Below, piece by piece: positions 13,357 to 24,437 of a stretch of 64,000 nucleotides of DNA (position 1 is its first letter; every line of letters begins with the position of its first letter). The translations under genes and the position numbers were made by a program. Location: assembly GCA_029718625.1 (NCBI GenBank), contig CM056380.1:47330017-47394016 (forward strand). The letters are read 5' to 3'. Source of the stretch: Synaphobranchus kaupii (taxonomy: Eukaryota; Chordata; Actinopteri; Anguilliformes; Synaphobranchidae). The notes under the pieces are model-generated. The model was not told the DNA's origin, searched no databases, and saw only the letters and a program-made list of their open reading frames with translations.

Positions 13357-14810
13357 TGCTTGATAAGTTAATGACCTTTTAGAGCACACCTCCTTCCACA
13401 GATCAACACGTGGGATGCTTGCTCTGCATTAGTCATGGGGATGCAGATATGTGAAGAGGGGAGACGGGTTGCGTTCAAGTGAATCAGTGCAGAGTGCAGT
13501 GAAGAGAATAATGAAGTGAAGAGGCTGAACCCTGGTCAGCACAGTCATTTCCTCTCCAGCGTCCGACCCTCCTCACGCCATCGGCTCTCGCCGCCATCGC
13601 AAAACCGCCAATCATCCCTCTCTCGTATTCTCTGTGTTAAAATAACTGCAGGACAGAAAGCCCTACATGTATTCGCACGGTTTTACCAACTCGTTTTAGA
13701 GCCCTTGGCATTTGTAATATCAGGGAATGGATACTATCTTGTCGGAAAAATGTCAGTGAGCACTTTATACAATGCGAATGGGCTCCTGCACGTCACTCAG
13801 CTGTCTGATCAGCTACAGTCCTGATTCAGTCCCATTCTTTGCGTTAGAAATTTCAGCACATCTACATCACTCCCGAAGGCTGTGAATATATCTTACAATA
13901 AAGAGCAGTAATCTGAGAACCTCCGCTTATAAACGAATATAGAAATTGCAGATGCCGTTTTGGGTTACTGTAAAAACATAGCAACAGCAGGGCAAATGTG
14001 GCTGTCGACAGAAGCAAATGCTTTCTCTTATCATCCAATTATGCATCAAATTAATTGATGAATACATGTACTTCCAGGTTCTCCTTTTTAAATGCAAAAC
14101 AAGTCTTTGCAAGTACTTCAGGGTTTTCAGAATCAAGCAGCGCGTATAAAAAAAAGAGCTTCATAAGAATCTACCAATTTGCAGTGAATGCAAAATGAAT
14201 TTCTCATTCCACACTCATTTCTTTGTGTGAACAGTGCCTCCCGTATACTCCCGAAAATAGTGATGTGTTAGGCCCTGGCAGGCGAGTGGGGGAGCACCTT
14301 TACAAGAATCAGCCTGCAGTATATTTGGAAAGGTCATTTTAAGATCTGTCCTTATGGACGAATTGGGAGCTCTGTCCTCATAGACACGCCCATGTTTTCC
14401 GTCTCTTTAATGACGTCCCCTGAGGATTGGCGGACCCTCGGCCACTCACGCAAACCGCACACAGAGTCACTCCCTCCCCCCGCCCACCTCTCAGTCACCA
14501 GCTACTGTAGCGCCTCCACAGAGGACCTAAATATAAGCGTCAAATAAATCCTGCGCCCGACTGAAAGTCACAGGAGAAGTTAGAGAGAGCTCAACTCTCC
14601 TGGGCGCTCCCTTTCTGTTAGCAATTAGGCGGGCTGCTGGAGAGAAGCAATGATTAGCTGCGAGTACAAATTTAATGGCGCAAACTTCATGTATTCCCGC
14701 CACTGACTCTGGGTCACCTTTTCCTACACAGAAAAAAAAGACAAAGTATAGCCTATACAAAAAACACCTGACGGAATCCAGAATTTCTCAGTGGTGAATG
14801 AGTGTGTGTC

Positions 14811-14838
14811 TGCGTGCGTGCGTGCGTGCGTGCGTGCC
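14811..14838. repeat. (TGCG)n microsatellite
   Basis: Seven tandem tgcg/cgtg units, an alternating purine-pyrimidine tract. Confidence 0.9.
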
Positions 14839-15497
14839 TGCCTACGTTTGTTTGACAAATTTCACTTCCTCTCGATAACAGTCAGAAGCTCTCCTTTCTA
14901 ACCATGAGAAAGCAGGAGACCGTAGCAAGTCACTGCACGGCATTCTCCCCTGACAAACAGAAATTCCCTTACAATGACATTTATCTGAATACATTAATTA
15001 TGTGTTAATACCATGCATGGTGAAATAAATAATATGAACTTTGGGTTTTTATAAATTTTGAAAACTCAATTATTTGCGTAAACATAATATTGTTTATCTG
15101 TGTGGAGACGGCAGTATTACATTAGTATCTAGCACATTTTCATGCATTTGTGCAAAATACACAAACTTTTCACGTGTATTTCGACATTAAATAAACAAAA
15201 GAATACAAAAAGTCAGTTAAATTTTTTGTTTATGCATGCCACATGCTACACACAGGTGCTGTGTGGAGCATGCAGCATGCGGGGCTTATGGGTAATCACT
15301 CTACAACAGACAGCATGTACTGTATATAAAGGGAAAGTGTACTGTACTGAGACTGTACAGGGACAATGGAGTCCTGTCTTTTCTTCATAAAACCATCAGT
15401 GAATGGATGTGTCAGAACAAAGGATCCCTGTGCTTAATGGAGCAGATCTGCACGCTGGCAGGGAGTCCGCAACTGTTTCCCTCTCTCTGTGGCATGG

Positions 15498-15500
<3 letters not shown>

Positions 15501-15533
<33 letters not shown>
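15501..15533. repeat. (CT)n microsatellite
   Basis: About 16 CT units. Confidence 0.9.
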
Positions 15534-15535
<2 letters not shown>

Positions 15536-15655
15536 GCTCTGCCTCCAGCTCTTTTAAGGCCTGTTAACCACACACCTGTATTTCAAATTGCACAAATTCA
15601 TCTTACACAGCCCTTGAGCTCCAGCAAACCTGTTTTATAGTACCAGTTGTTGAAG

Positions 15656-15667
15656 TGTGCGTGTGCG

Positions 15668-15702
<35 letters not shown>
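15656..15702. repeat. (GT)n microsatellite
   Basis: GT repeat with GC interruptions at its 5' part. Confidence 0.9.
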
Positions 15703-15705
<3 letters not shown>

Positions 15706-15956
15706 GGTGCAGGTATTGAAGAAAACCCCTGAGCACTCGTCTCAAACACTTTCTCAGGGCTGGGAAGTGGCCAGGCTTTAAAATTACCTCCATCCATCAA
15801 AAGATTTTGAGGCAGGCAACATGCAATTTGCTGGATTTTTTCTAAGTAGCCAAACATTATTCCTCCGTCAGCTCTGTGCATCATAACATCACATTTCTCC
15901 CCCATTCTTAGTCTTCCTATTTTCTCCTCCTGTCTATCTGCTCCCATCGGATTGAA

Positions 15957-15958
<2 letters not shown>

Positions 15959-15992
<34 letters not shown>

Positions 15993-16004
15993 GGGGGGGG
16001 GGGG
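15959..16004. repeat. (GT)n followed by poly-G
   Basis: About 15 GT units directly abutting about 15 G, the same composite seen at 13310-13356. Confidence 0.9.
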
Positions 16005-16030
16005 TTCCTGAGCAATCTCCAGATGCAAAC

Positions 16031-16422
16031 GCAGCAGCCACAGCCAGTCACGTGCTCTCAGAGATCCATAAGCACAGCCACAGCCAATCACGCGCACTCA
16101 CAGATGCATACGCGCAGCCACGGCCAATCACACGTACTCTCAGATGCACACGAACAGAGCCACGGTCAATTTCCTGCACTTGCAGATGCATACGCACAGC
16201 CACAGCCAATCACACGCACTCACAGAAGCATACGCACAGCCAATTACGCGCACTCACAGATGCATACGCACAGCCACAGCCAATCACACCTACTCACAGA
16301 TGAATACGCACAGACAATTACGCGCACTCACAGATGCATACGCACAGCCACAGCCAATCACACGCACTCACAGATGCATAAGCACAGCCACAGCCAATCA
16401 CATGCACTCACAGTCTACAGCC
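16031..16422. repeat. Minisatellite of about 40-bp units
   Basis: About ten diverged tandem units built on cagccacagccaatca, then cacgcactcacagatgcata and cgca. Some units lack the cacagc portion. Neighbouring units differ by several substitutions, so the array is older than the 53-bp satellite at 22 kb. Its open frames of about 100-200 codons (with THR/SHS repeats) are artefacts of the repeat. Confidence 0.88.
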
Positions 16423-17348
16423 TACATGGGGTCTTGCTGTCTTCTCTGACATGCAGCAACACCCAGTACCCTGATTTACAGAACAAAAGAACATACTCTC
16501 TCTCCCTATCTCTCCCTCTCTCTCTCTCAATCGCTCTCCAATGTTCTGTGCTGTGAGCTAAATAAGACATTTATATCATGGAGGAGATACAGGAAGAGTT
16601 GTTTGGAGCGACATCTGTCACCTTCAGCAAACTATGTTGATTATTGTGTCTCAGAGGCAAAGAGGGAGAGGTAGGGAGAGAGAGATTTACAGAGGGGAAA
16701 AGATTGATAGGCAGCACTGTACATTGCAGGGAAAGCTATATACAGCATATTCCTTAGAGGGAAAATAAATAACTTTCTCATAACGGTTATTTTAGGCCTT
16801 TTAAACTGTTGATGGTAATAAATAAAAAATTGGCAAAGTACAGCCTACAACTACTGTATGTATCATTAATCAGCAAATGTTTTACATAAAAGGAACAAAA
16901 ATATGAAATATCCACCCTGCCCAGAATATACAACCCCCCCACCTCCCCAACACCCACCGTTGTAAATTAATAACTACCTGCAGGACCTCTGATCCAACTC
17001 ACACCACTTGAGGGGCTCAACCATCAACACTTCCCACAACCCATTCCTACAATCCTCTACAACGGACTGCAGCGGGTGGCCTTGCGCAGTAAGGGCACTG
17101 GACTAACAGTAGCTGTGCATCATGGGAAATTATATGAAATTTATTTATTTCTGAATCCTGACAGCTTTACCCGGATCAGAACCCTATTCTTTCAGGCCAA
17201 AGAAACACGGAACAAAGAAAAGACCATCGGACCATATAGTGACCAATTCCACTTGAATCCTCGTGTTAGAATTTTTCCAATTTGTAAAACTCTGCAAGTG
17301 TCTACCCACAAACACTGTGAAACTGGCAGTACCTGGAAGACCTACATG

Positions 17349-17385
17349 CACCTCTCTCTGCACCTCTCTCTGCACCTCTCTCTGC

Positions 17386-17427
<42 letters not shown>
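17349..17427. repeat. CT-rich tract with CACCTCTCTCTG units
   Basis: Three to four 12-bp cacctctctctg units followed by an uninterrupted CT run. Confidence 0.9.
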
Positions 17428-17428
<1 letters not shown>

Positions 17429-17574
17429 GAAACATAAAGTTGAGGATAATTCCTTTATTGCTGCATCTGTTTCCCTGTTCCAGTGTAACCCCGCACCCAC
17501 CTCACTTTACCAGACAGTGACCATCAGAGGGCAAGTAGTCGCTGCAGCCAATAAGAAAGCTCATTCTTGCTTTC

Positions 17575-17960
17575 TCACAGTAGTCTGGTTACCCAAAGGT
17601 TGTAGGCTTCATTCCAAGGTTTAGTACTGCTAAACTACCCTTGAGTAATAACCAGAGTCAGTAATCCAGGTAAGGTTTAGTACTGCTAAACTACCCTTGA
17701 GTAATAACCAGAGTCAGTAATCCAGGTAAGGTTTAGTACTGCTAAACTACCCTTGAGTAATAACCAGAGTCAGTAATCCAGGTAAGGTTTAGTACTGCTA
17801 AACTACCCTTGAGTAATAACCAGAGTCAGTAATCCAGGTAAGCAGCAGGTACTGTCTAGCTGTGTACGTGAACAATAGTACGTGTAACGTTTTGTAAGAG
17901 CAAAAATGCCCTGGATAAGCGCATATTCCACACTACTAAATAACAATAATTAACTTTTTA
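17575..17960 (+). mobile_element. SINE-like tRNA-derived repeat, decayed and internally expanded
   Basis: The 5' part (ggttacccaaaggttgtagg, then ttcattcc) resembles a degenerate tRNA B-box region of fish SINEs. The body cccttgagtaa corresponds to the cccttgagcaaggtac motif, and the 3' part (ttgtaagagcaaaaatgccc, tggataagcgcat, ctactaaataacaataat) to the ttgtaagttgctctggataa/agcgtctgctaaat end. The body has been amplified into four tandem copies (17619-17842). Assignment is by remembered motif order; the 5' boundary is uncertain. Confidence 0.6.
17619..17842 (+). repeat. Four perfect tandem copies of a 56-bp unit
   Basis: Units start at 17619, 17675, 17731 and 17787. Each begins gtttagtactgctaaactac and ends gtaatccaggtaag. 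By eye all four are identical, so the amplification is recent compared with the decay of the surrounding SINE-like sequence. Confidence 0.95.
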
Positions 17961-18479
17961 ATAAGAAAACACAAAGTCATACAGCCATAAGTCTGTGAGT
18001 CATATGTCCACTGAAACCATTTACAAAAACAAAACTCATGCAAAACAACACATGCTACAAAAAGAATCACAAACAATTGAAACAATTATTCTCATGAATA
18101 ATTTCTAAACCTGGGCTGACAGCTGTGACATTGTGAAATAACTTTGGGTTCGTCCCCGAGGAAAGTGGAAGTGTTAATTAATGATCTAATCAGTGTCTGA
18201 GGGAGGTGTTGACGGAGTGACAACTTGTATGTGTAACTGTCTGAACACTTAATATTGTTTCCCTCTCTTTCCCTCTCTCTCTCGCTCACCAGTGACTCCG
18301 CTCGCGCCTGTCGCTGACCTCTGACCCCCGAGCAAGAACTTTACGGCAACACCTACCGGTCTCTGAGAAGCCCGTTTCATGGGAATCTCCATCCGGGCCT
18401 TAGTGCAGATGCACACTGTCCTTCATCAAACCGCCTGAGAGAAATGATCAATAACCCCCAAGGGAGGGAGCTCGACACT

Positions 18480-18730
18480 TTTAAAACGCGGCGCCAGATT
18501 TGATTTTTATCGGCCGTCCCTGGAGATATGCGCTGCCGATCGAGTCTATTAACAGCTTGTAATTTGATATATATCAGTTGATTATCGTGACACTGATAAT
18601 AAATGTCAACACGCCAAAGTTAATTGCGCGCTGTAATCTAATGCTAAGTTGAGCCTGTATATTGGCACTTTACAATTGTTTAATTAGAAGGAAATCAATT
18701 ACATTCACACTGACAAGAGAAAATTGATCA
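18480..18730. promoter_or_regulatory. Candidate conserved non-coding element
   Basis: This is complex, repeat-free sequence rich in homeodomain-like cores (taatt, attaat, tttaattag) with gatatatatcagttgattat and gttaattgcgcgctgtaatc. The texture resembles vertebrate conserved non-coding elements in neuronal gene introns. No alignment could be made, so this is a candidate only. Confidence 0.25.
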
Positions 18731-18896
18731 GGACACTTTTACCATGAGGATAATGTACCCATATGAATGTGATGGCATGTGATATGGGCTCATGAGAGGA
18801 ATAGGTGCACAGCATCGGAACTCAGATCAGAGCACTTTCCCAAAACAAAAGAGGAGACAATAGACTACCCTTATTTTTCTGTTTACCTCTCTGTTT

Positions 18897-18996
18897 CACT
18901 CACTCACTCACTCACTCACTCACTCACTCACTCACTCACTCACTCAATAACTCAATAACTCTCTCACTCACTCATTCACTAACTCACTAACTCTCT
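18897..18996. repeat. (CACT)n microsatellite
   Basis: At least 11 perfect cact units, followed by imperfect units with caataact and cactaact variants. Confidence 0.93.
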
Positions 18997-19189
18997 CACT
19001 CACTCTTTATATTTAATGATGGCCAGAGAGCAGAGAGACAGGTAAACATGCCTAAACAGATGCTGATTGGCCTCGCCCCGTGGGCTGTGAGGTCGGGGTG
19101 GCAGACATAGGCTGATGCTGAAGACCCGTTTCACTGCAGAGACGGCTAAATCCCGGGGGGATTTTATTCACGTATCGGGGATCGAGAGG

Positions 19190-19500
19190 CAATCCGCCCT
19201 CCGTAGCGGATACACGCGGCCTGATATCCCTTTACTGGCGTGGAGTGCCGTGCAGACGGCTCACGGACTCTCCTGCGGGTAAACCGTGCGGTCGGCGGGG
19301 GCGCAGGGTCGACCGCGCGTAGCGGCTGCGCGGTACGGGTTCGGTTCCGCGCCGTTTGCCGCGCTGCGTCGGGCCACGCTGCGCTCCCGCCGTTTGGGAG
19401 AGAGCGCGCGGAGCGACAGGCGGCGGAGTCTTCTCCCGTGACTAATGTGGCGAGAGAGACGGGCCGTCGCGAGCCGCCGCGCGGCCGCCTTCTGTCCCGG
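19190..19500. promoter_or_regulatory. CpG-dense block in the neurexin intron
   Basis: High GC with frequent CpG (for example gtcgaccgcgcgtagcggct, ccgcgccgtttgccgcgctg, gccgccgcgcggccgcc). It stands out from the AT-rich intron around it. It could be an orphan CpG island with an alternative promoter or enhancer. The 87-codon frame across it looks like a composition artefact. Confidence 0.4.
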
Positions 19501-19509
19501 TAATTGTCA

Positions 19510-21120
19510 AAGGTTAAAGAGCGGGGGAGCGGGGGAGCGAGACAGAGCAGGGGACAGGAGGAGAGTAATTATTGGAGCCCTCGCTGTGCCTCAGAGCATC
19601 GGTAAAGTGTTGGGACTTCATACCTCTGAAAGTACGGCAGCGCGGCGCATAAACCTTACAGCGCATCTCCATTTTGTTTTTTGCCCTAAACTTACTAAGC
19701 TCTGGTAATTTCCATTACAGGAGCGGCTCTGCTAAAAGAGCGGGGATGGGGATGCGTGTCGTGGCAAGTGAACTGGAACCGGCGCCTGCATAATTACTGC
19801 TCGAAAATAGAAGCGGCATTAGCGTTGCGCTGAGATGCTAATTGGGTACTGGTGCCGATCGGCCTCGGGGTGCTCGTCTCTCCCTCTCTTCCCTTCTCTT
19901 CTTCCCTCTCTTCTCCTCTCACTTTCTCCCTAATTCATTCTGAGTGTCAGGAACATTCCTTAAGTACGTGGCCGTGACCGCTACAGTCAGATGTCTGTAC
20001 GTGCATGAATACACGCGCGCGCACTTTCTCTCTCTCGCACGCAAACACACACACACACCCACCCACAAGCGATACGTTCAACATACACAGACGCACACAC
20101 ACAATGCACACATCAAGCAAATCTTCAATGTGATTATCTCACAACTCCTCGGTATCACCTGCTTAGCATACCCTACATACTTCTCCATAATTCATGCTCC
20201 TAAATAGATTACCTCGGCAACTCCAGGAAAAAAAAAAAAAAAAAAAGTGTGTGCACTTTGATAAATATGCAAATAAACAAGGTCAAAAAATAAGCTTGGT
20301 CCAGCAGTTTCCTCATCCTGCCTTTCTCCTTCTTTCTTTTTGAAATCATTTTGAAGCATGGGACGAAGTCTTATTCTGACAAGTGCAAAAACTTTCTTTT
20401 CAAGGTTGGCGAAAATAACGATCCTCCGTAATGAGTTCCCGTCTCCCCATGTGGCTGTTTCTACCTCAGTTTTCAAAAAACCCTCTGAACCTGGCTGTTT
20501 TCTCCCGCGGAATTATCACTGCACTGACACATAGGATGGATAGGGGAAGAATAAAATATATAAAGGTATAAATTAGCAAATGATTATAAACAGATGCGCG
20601 TACTGCATCTCATCCCGGAGAATAGGCGGGGAACTCTTCTCCGTCATTCCGCTTCAGCCTCTGCAACTTGCACAAATACTAACTTTGATAGCTCATGTAA
20701 AATGTCATCTGACAACTTGTTTTTAATGAATAAATAAGTGCGAACATGTATCTGCATCGCGACTCCAGAATTATTTTGACAAGATCGGCGGAACGGGAGA
20801 GACAGACAGAGCTTTGTTCCACCTCCTGCAGAAGTGAACTCGCAGGAACGGCAACATGAAGAAGTCGACACGCTAAACCTGAATTTGCTGCAGTCAGATT
20901 TACTGGGGAAGACCAGACCTTGCAGAAGCAGAAAGTGGGTCACAGGGTATTGGGAACAGGCGTGTCCCATCTGACACACACCTCTAGGAATGTTTCACTG
21001 CACAACCGTCCAAGGCCCTCAACGTTTCACACTGCCGTCTAAACTAGGCGGTAGGCTATAAACACAAAAATACAAATAAAATAAAAAGGTAAATAACTCA
21101 AACACTCAAGCCTGCATACA
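19510..21120. other. Intron with no gene seen
   Basis: Unique sequence with a poly-A run at 20227-20246 and short CA tracts at about 20040-20100. No exon was recognised. Confidence 0.5.
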
Positions 21121-21123
21121 AAC

Positions 21124-21377
21124 ACAAACACACACAAACATGCTAAAATATATACAGAAATACACATGCTCGTGCACACACACCCACATATACTCGTACA
21201 CACACTTGTTTGCACAGACACACAGTGCATACACACAGACACACACACACACACGTATGCACACAGACATACACACACACACTCGTACACATACACACAT
21301 GCACGCAATCACAAACAACTACACACACACGTACAAACAATTGTATGCACACAAACACACATGCAGACACACACAAA

Positions 21378-21439
<62 letters not shown>

Positions 21440-21455
21440 TACACACACACACACA
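21124..21455. repeat. Long CA-rich tract
   Basis: Interrupted CA/CACG tract ending in a long run of pure CA (about 21382-21436). It creates overlapping spurious frames on both strands. Confidence 0.93.
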
Positions 21456-21656
21456 CATCCAGAGCAAAGGGGAATTGATTTTTCACTCAAACCATTTATA
21501 TGATATACACATTCCATTCACCGATAACAGAGCAATTCCAACTGCCATCACTGCTGCGGCAGGTCTGGAAATACTGCCACAGTTCTAATAATAAAAAATC
21601 AAGAGGTGCCAAACCTGCTCCGGGACCATTAATCTGAGTCCTGGCCTCTGACTTTC

Positions 21657-21693
21657 AAAGAGAGAGAGAGAACAACAGACAGAGCGAGGGAGG

Positions 21694-21735
<42 letters not shown>

Positions 21736-21838
21736 AACAGAGCGAGGGAGGGGGCGAGAGAGAACAACAGAGCGAGGGAGGGGGCGAGAGAGAGAGAGAG
21801 AGAGAGAGAGAACAACAGACATAGCGAGGGAGGGGGCG

Positions 21839-21874
<36 letters not shown>

Positions 21875-21880
21875 AGGGGA
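21657..21880. repeat. GA-rich tract with an embedded minisatellite
   Basis: GA runs alternate with agaacaacagagcgaggg and agggggcgagag, repeated about four times. Confidence 0.92.
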
Positions 21881-22177
21881 ACGAAGAGGAGGGGAAGACC
21901 AGTGAAAAAGAAAGGGAGCTTTTCAAGGGAGGAGACTGGATAGACAGAGAGGTGAACCACAAGAAAGCTCATCTCCTCACACCACAGAGGGAAGCAGATT
22001 TCTGGACCAACGGTTTTCCTTTCACTGAGGTTTCCTCAACCGCTCGCTCCACCTGGCGCACCACACCACCCGCTCCGCTCCACGTGGGCACCGCACCACA
22101 CCGCACCACACCACACCGCACCACACTGCACGTAACAACAACCCGCCCTCTCCACCCTGCACTGCACATCTCAGCTC

Positions 22178-22715
22178 CGCACCGCACGCAACAACACGCC
22201 TGCTACACACAGCGCTCCACATCTCAGCTCCACACCACACGCAACAACACGCCTGCTACACACCGCGCTCCACATCTCAGCTCCACACCACACGCAACAA
22301 CACGCCTGCTACACACCGCGCTCCACATCTCAGCTCCACACCACACGCAACAACACGCCTGCTACACACTGCGCTCCACATCTCAGCTCCACACCGCACG
22401 CAACAACACGCCTGCTACACACCACGCTCCACATCTCAGCTCCACACCACACGCAACAACACACCTGCTACACACAGCACTCCACATCTCAGCTCCACAC
22501 CGCACGCAACAACACGCCTGCTACACACTGCGCTCCACATCTCAGCTCCACACCGCACACAACAACACGCCTGCTACACACCGCGCTCCACATCTCAGCT
22601 CCACACCGCACGCAACAACACGCCTGCTACACACCGCGCTCCACATCTCAGCTCCACACCGCACGCAACAACACGCCTGCTACACACCGCGCTCCACATC
22701 TCAGCTCCACACCAC
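22178..22715. repeat. 53-bp satellite, array 1 (10 units plus 8 bp)
   Basis: Units begin at 22178 and every 53 bp. Consensus pieces are caccgcacgcaacaacacg, cctgctacacaccgcgct and ccacatctcagctc. Individual units carry diagnostic variants (cgc/cac, ctgcg/ccgcg/cagcg). Units 5-10 match units 6-11 of array 2. The final 8 bp, cacaccac, is the target duplicated by the hAT insertion. A degenerate fringe lies at about 22085-22177. Confidence 0.97.
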
Positions 22716-22985
22716 TAGGGGTGGGTATCGTTTCAATTTTATCGATTCCGATTCCGATTCCGATTCTGCTTATCGAATCCGGTTCTTATCGAATCTCGGT
22801 TCCGATTCCAATATTTTTTGGAGAGAAAAAAAGAACACATTTCAAGAACAAAAATTAGCCACCTTTATTCTTGGAATATTTAGGCTATAATCAACTGTCT
22901 GTGACAGGAAGGTTTCTAATCATACAGCAGTTTACTGTAGACTATAATGTTTGTTATTCTGTCAGCTGTTTCTGATGTGCTATGA

Positions 22986-23571
22986 CAGGAAAATATCAAT
23001 ATACACCATCACCTCGATTACTCGCGGCTGTTGGGATCCATCAAAAAAGCGTGAGTTAACGAGGTGGGCGACTTATCGAAAATAAATGTAATTACCGCAA
23101 ATTAAAGGCTGAGGAATAAAAACGTCATTAAAAAGTCTATTTTAAAGATGTACGGAATGTAGCACACGCTGTTTCTTTGCAAATTATGTATTATAAACCA
23201 AATTGACAGAATTAATGGAGCAGTGTTTTTTTTTCTCTCTCAACCCGACTTGATCAAATGAGTCAAATGAAAGTCCGAAGTTCTCTTGTCCGAGAAAGCA
23301 CGCTGTATCCACTATCGTTTGACAACGCAAACAGGTGACTGTTACTATTGAGACCAATCTTCGGCGTGCGCTGCATGCTATTGATCTCAAAGCTGCATGC
23401 ATGCCAAGCTTGTGAGAGACTAGTTAACGTTACGGTCGCATCTATTCTGTTCAATAGCATCAGTAATATCACAGTACAGATATTCAATGCATTGATAAAT
23501 TGGGAGCCAACTGCACAACCGCGAGTTATCCGCGTGACTTATCGAGGGGGAGGTGTATATGGATATTGCTG
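22986..23571. mobile_element. Nested MITE-like element inside hAT copy 1
   Basis: The ends are inverted relatives: caggaaaatatcaatatac at the left against the complement of gtatatggatattgctg at the right, extending through cacctcgat and ctcgcgg motifs. A possible 3-bp duplication tga flanks it (22983-22985 and 23572-23574). It lies in the non-coding 3' part of the hAT. No coding capacity was recognised; superfamily unknown. Confidence 0.5.
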
Positions 23572-23606
23572 TGAATAACCAGATATCAATAATGCATTTT
23601 GCATAC

Positions 23607-23805
23607 CTAAACGGAGTAGACTCAACCGTAGCAAAGGGATGTAACCCCTTCACCACAAATCTTGTCACCGCTCGGTGACATTCATCCACTTTCTCCTTGC
23701 TCATCTTCCCCTTCATGGCTAAAGTGAAAGGAGTTTCTGTACAGGAGGGTCTCTGGGGATTAACCGGAGGTGGAGGGGTGCTCTGACTGCTCTCTGAACT
23801 CGTAT
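23607..23805 (-). pseudogene. hAT transposase exon 2 remnant (copy 1)
   Basis: The acceptor tttcttag lies before ATACGAG, and the donor is TTTAG|gtatgc at 23601-23606. The reading DTSSESSQSTPPPP, then MKGKMSKEKVDECHRAV, then KGLHPFATVESTPFR matches the region after the BED finger in hAT transposases. The phase fits exon 1 (one base plus two). No downstream coding exon is present before the element end. Confidence 0.75.
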
Positions 23806-23892
23806 CTAAGAAAAATATATATTAGAAGAATAATTTGCAGACATCATTCGTTTAATATAAAAGGCGAATGTCAGCTCATCTGTGTTTTGTAC

Positions 23893-24151
23893 CTGAGCGT
23901 GAGACGTTGCTACTGCTAGCGCTAACGTTAGCTGTAACGACGTTAGCTGCATTGTGGCTGGGAGACCGCAACACATCAAACACGGTGCGTTCCTTCAGAT
24001 TCACGCCGTGTTGAAGCAAATGCTTCGTCATGTTGGAGGTGCTTCTTCCCTTGCAGGAAATAACCTTACTGCAGGTGTTGCACTTTGCCGTGTTGCTATC
24101 TTTTTTAGTGAAGCTAAGCCAAACTTTCGAACGTTTGCTGCGGTCAGCCAT
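23893..24151 (-). pseudogene. hAT transposase exon 1 with BED zinc finger (copy 1)
   Basis: ATG at 24151 opens MADRSKRSKVWLSF. BED-finger residues are visible: W11, F14, C24 and C27 (CNTC), then H44 and H48 (TKHLLQH). A Ser-rich linker follows, and the exon ends CGCTCAG|gtacaa at 23893. BED fingers bind DNA and are typical of hAT transposases and of host ZBED genes derived from them. The exon is open in this copy. Because the catalytic exons are missing from the element, I call it a remnant, though the open DNA-binding exon could in principle be transcribed. Confidence 0.82.
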
Positions 24152-24437
24152 GACGGTCGATCCAGAATGTAAACAGTAGCAATGTGCTTTGCTAAGTCGC
24201 TCACGTAATGCGTAACAAATGATGTGACGTTAGGTCCACGTAGCAGGTCCTGGCAGATAAGTGAAACTTATGGACTGTAAAAAGCTCACTGCAGTTCACT
24301 CGGGAGCGCGACTGAAATGTATGCAACAGTTAGGAACCGAGAAGCAGAATTGAAATGCACGTGTCTTAACGAATCCACGGTTCTTGGAAATTTGTTAGCG
24401 GTTCCAACTTGGAACCGGTTCTTGATACCCAACCCTA

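Larger units (their letters stand above)
11789..15500. other. Intron with no gene seen
   Basis: Apart from the dispersed repeat at 12130-12445 and the listed C/G and TGCG tracts, this is unique sequence. A GC-richer patch with many CpG lies at about 11900-12080. No exon was recognised. Confidence 0.5.
22716..24437 (-). mobile_element. hAT transposon copy 1, internally deleted
   Basis: The 1,722-bp element has termini TAGGGGTGGGTATCG and GATACCCAACCCTA (imperfect inverted repeats) flanked by an exact 8-bp duplication, cacaccac (22708-22715 and 24438-24445), the hAT hallmark. On the minus strand it keeps the 5' coding exons of a BED-finger transposase but lacks the catalytic RNase-H-like and dimerisation regions. 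The 3' part contains a nested element (22986-23571). Copy 2 at 25029-26749 is nearly identical. Confidence 0.93.

Noticed and set aside
21952..22890. 312-codon plus-strand open frame (and similar at 24317-25203, 26629-27146)
   Set aside because: It is the 53-bp satellite read through three frames plus adjoining hAT end; it has no domain and no splice context.
23348..23578. 76-codon plus frames duplicated at 25661 as a small duplicated gene
   Set aside because: They lie within the nested element of both hAT copies and are antisense chance frames; duplication reflects the 2.3-kb tandem copy.
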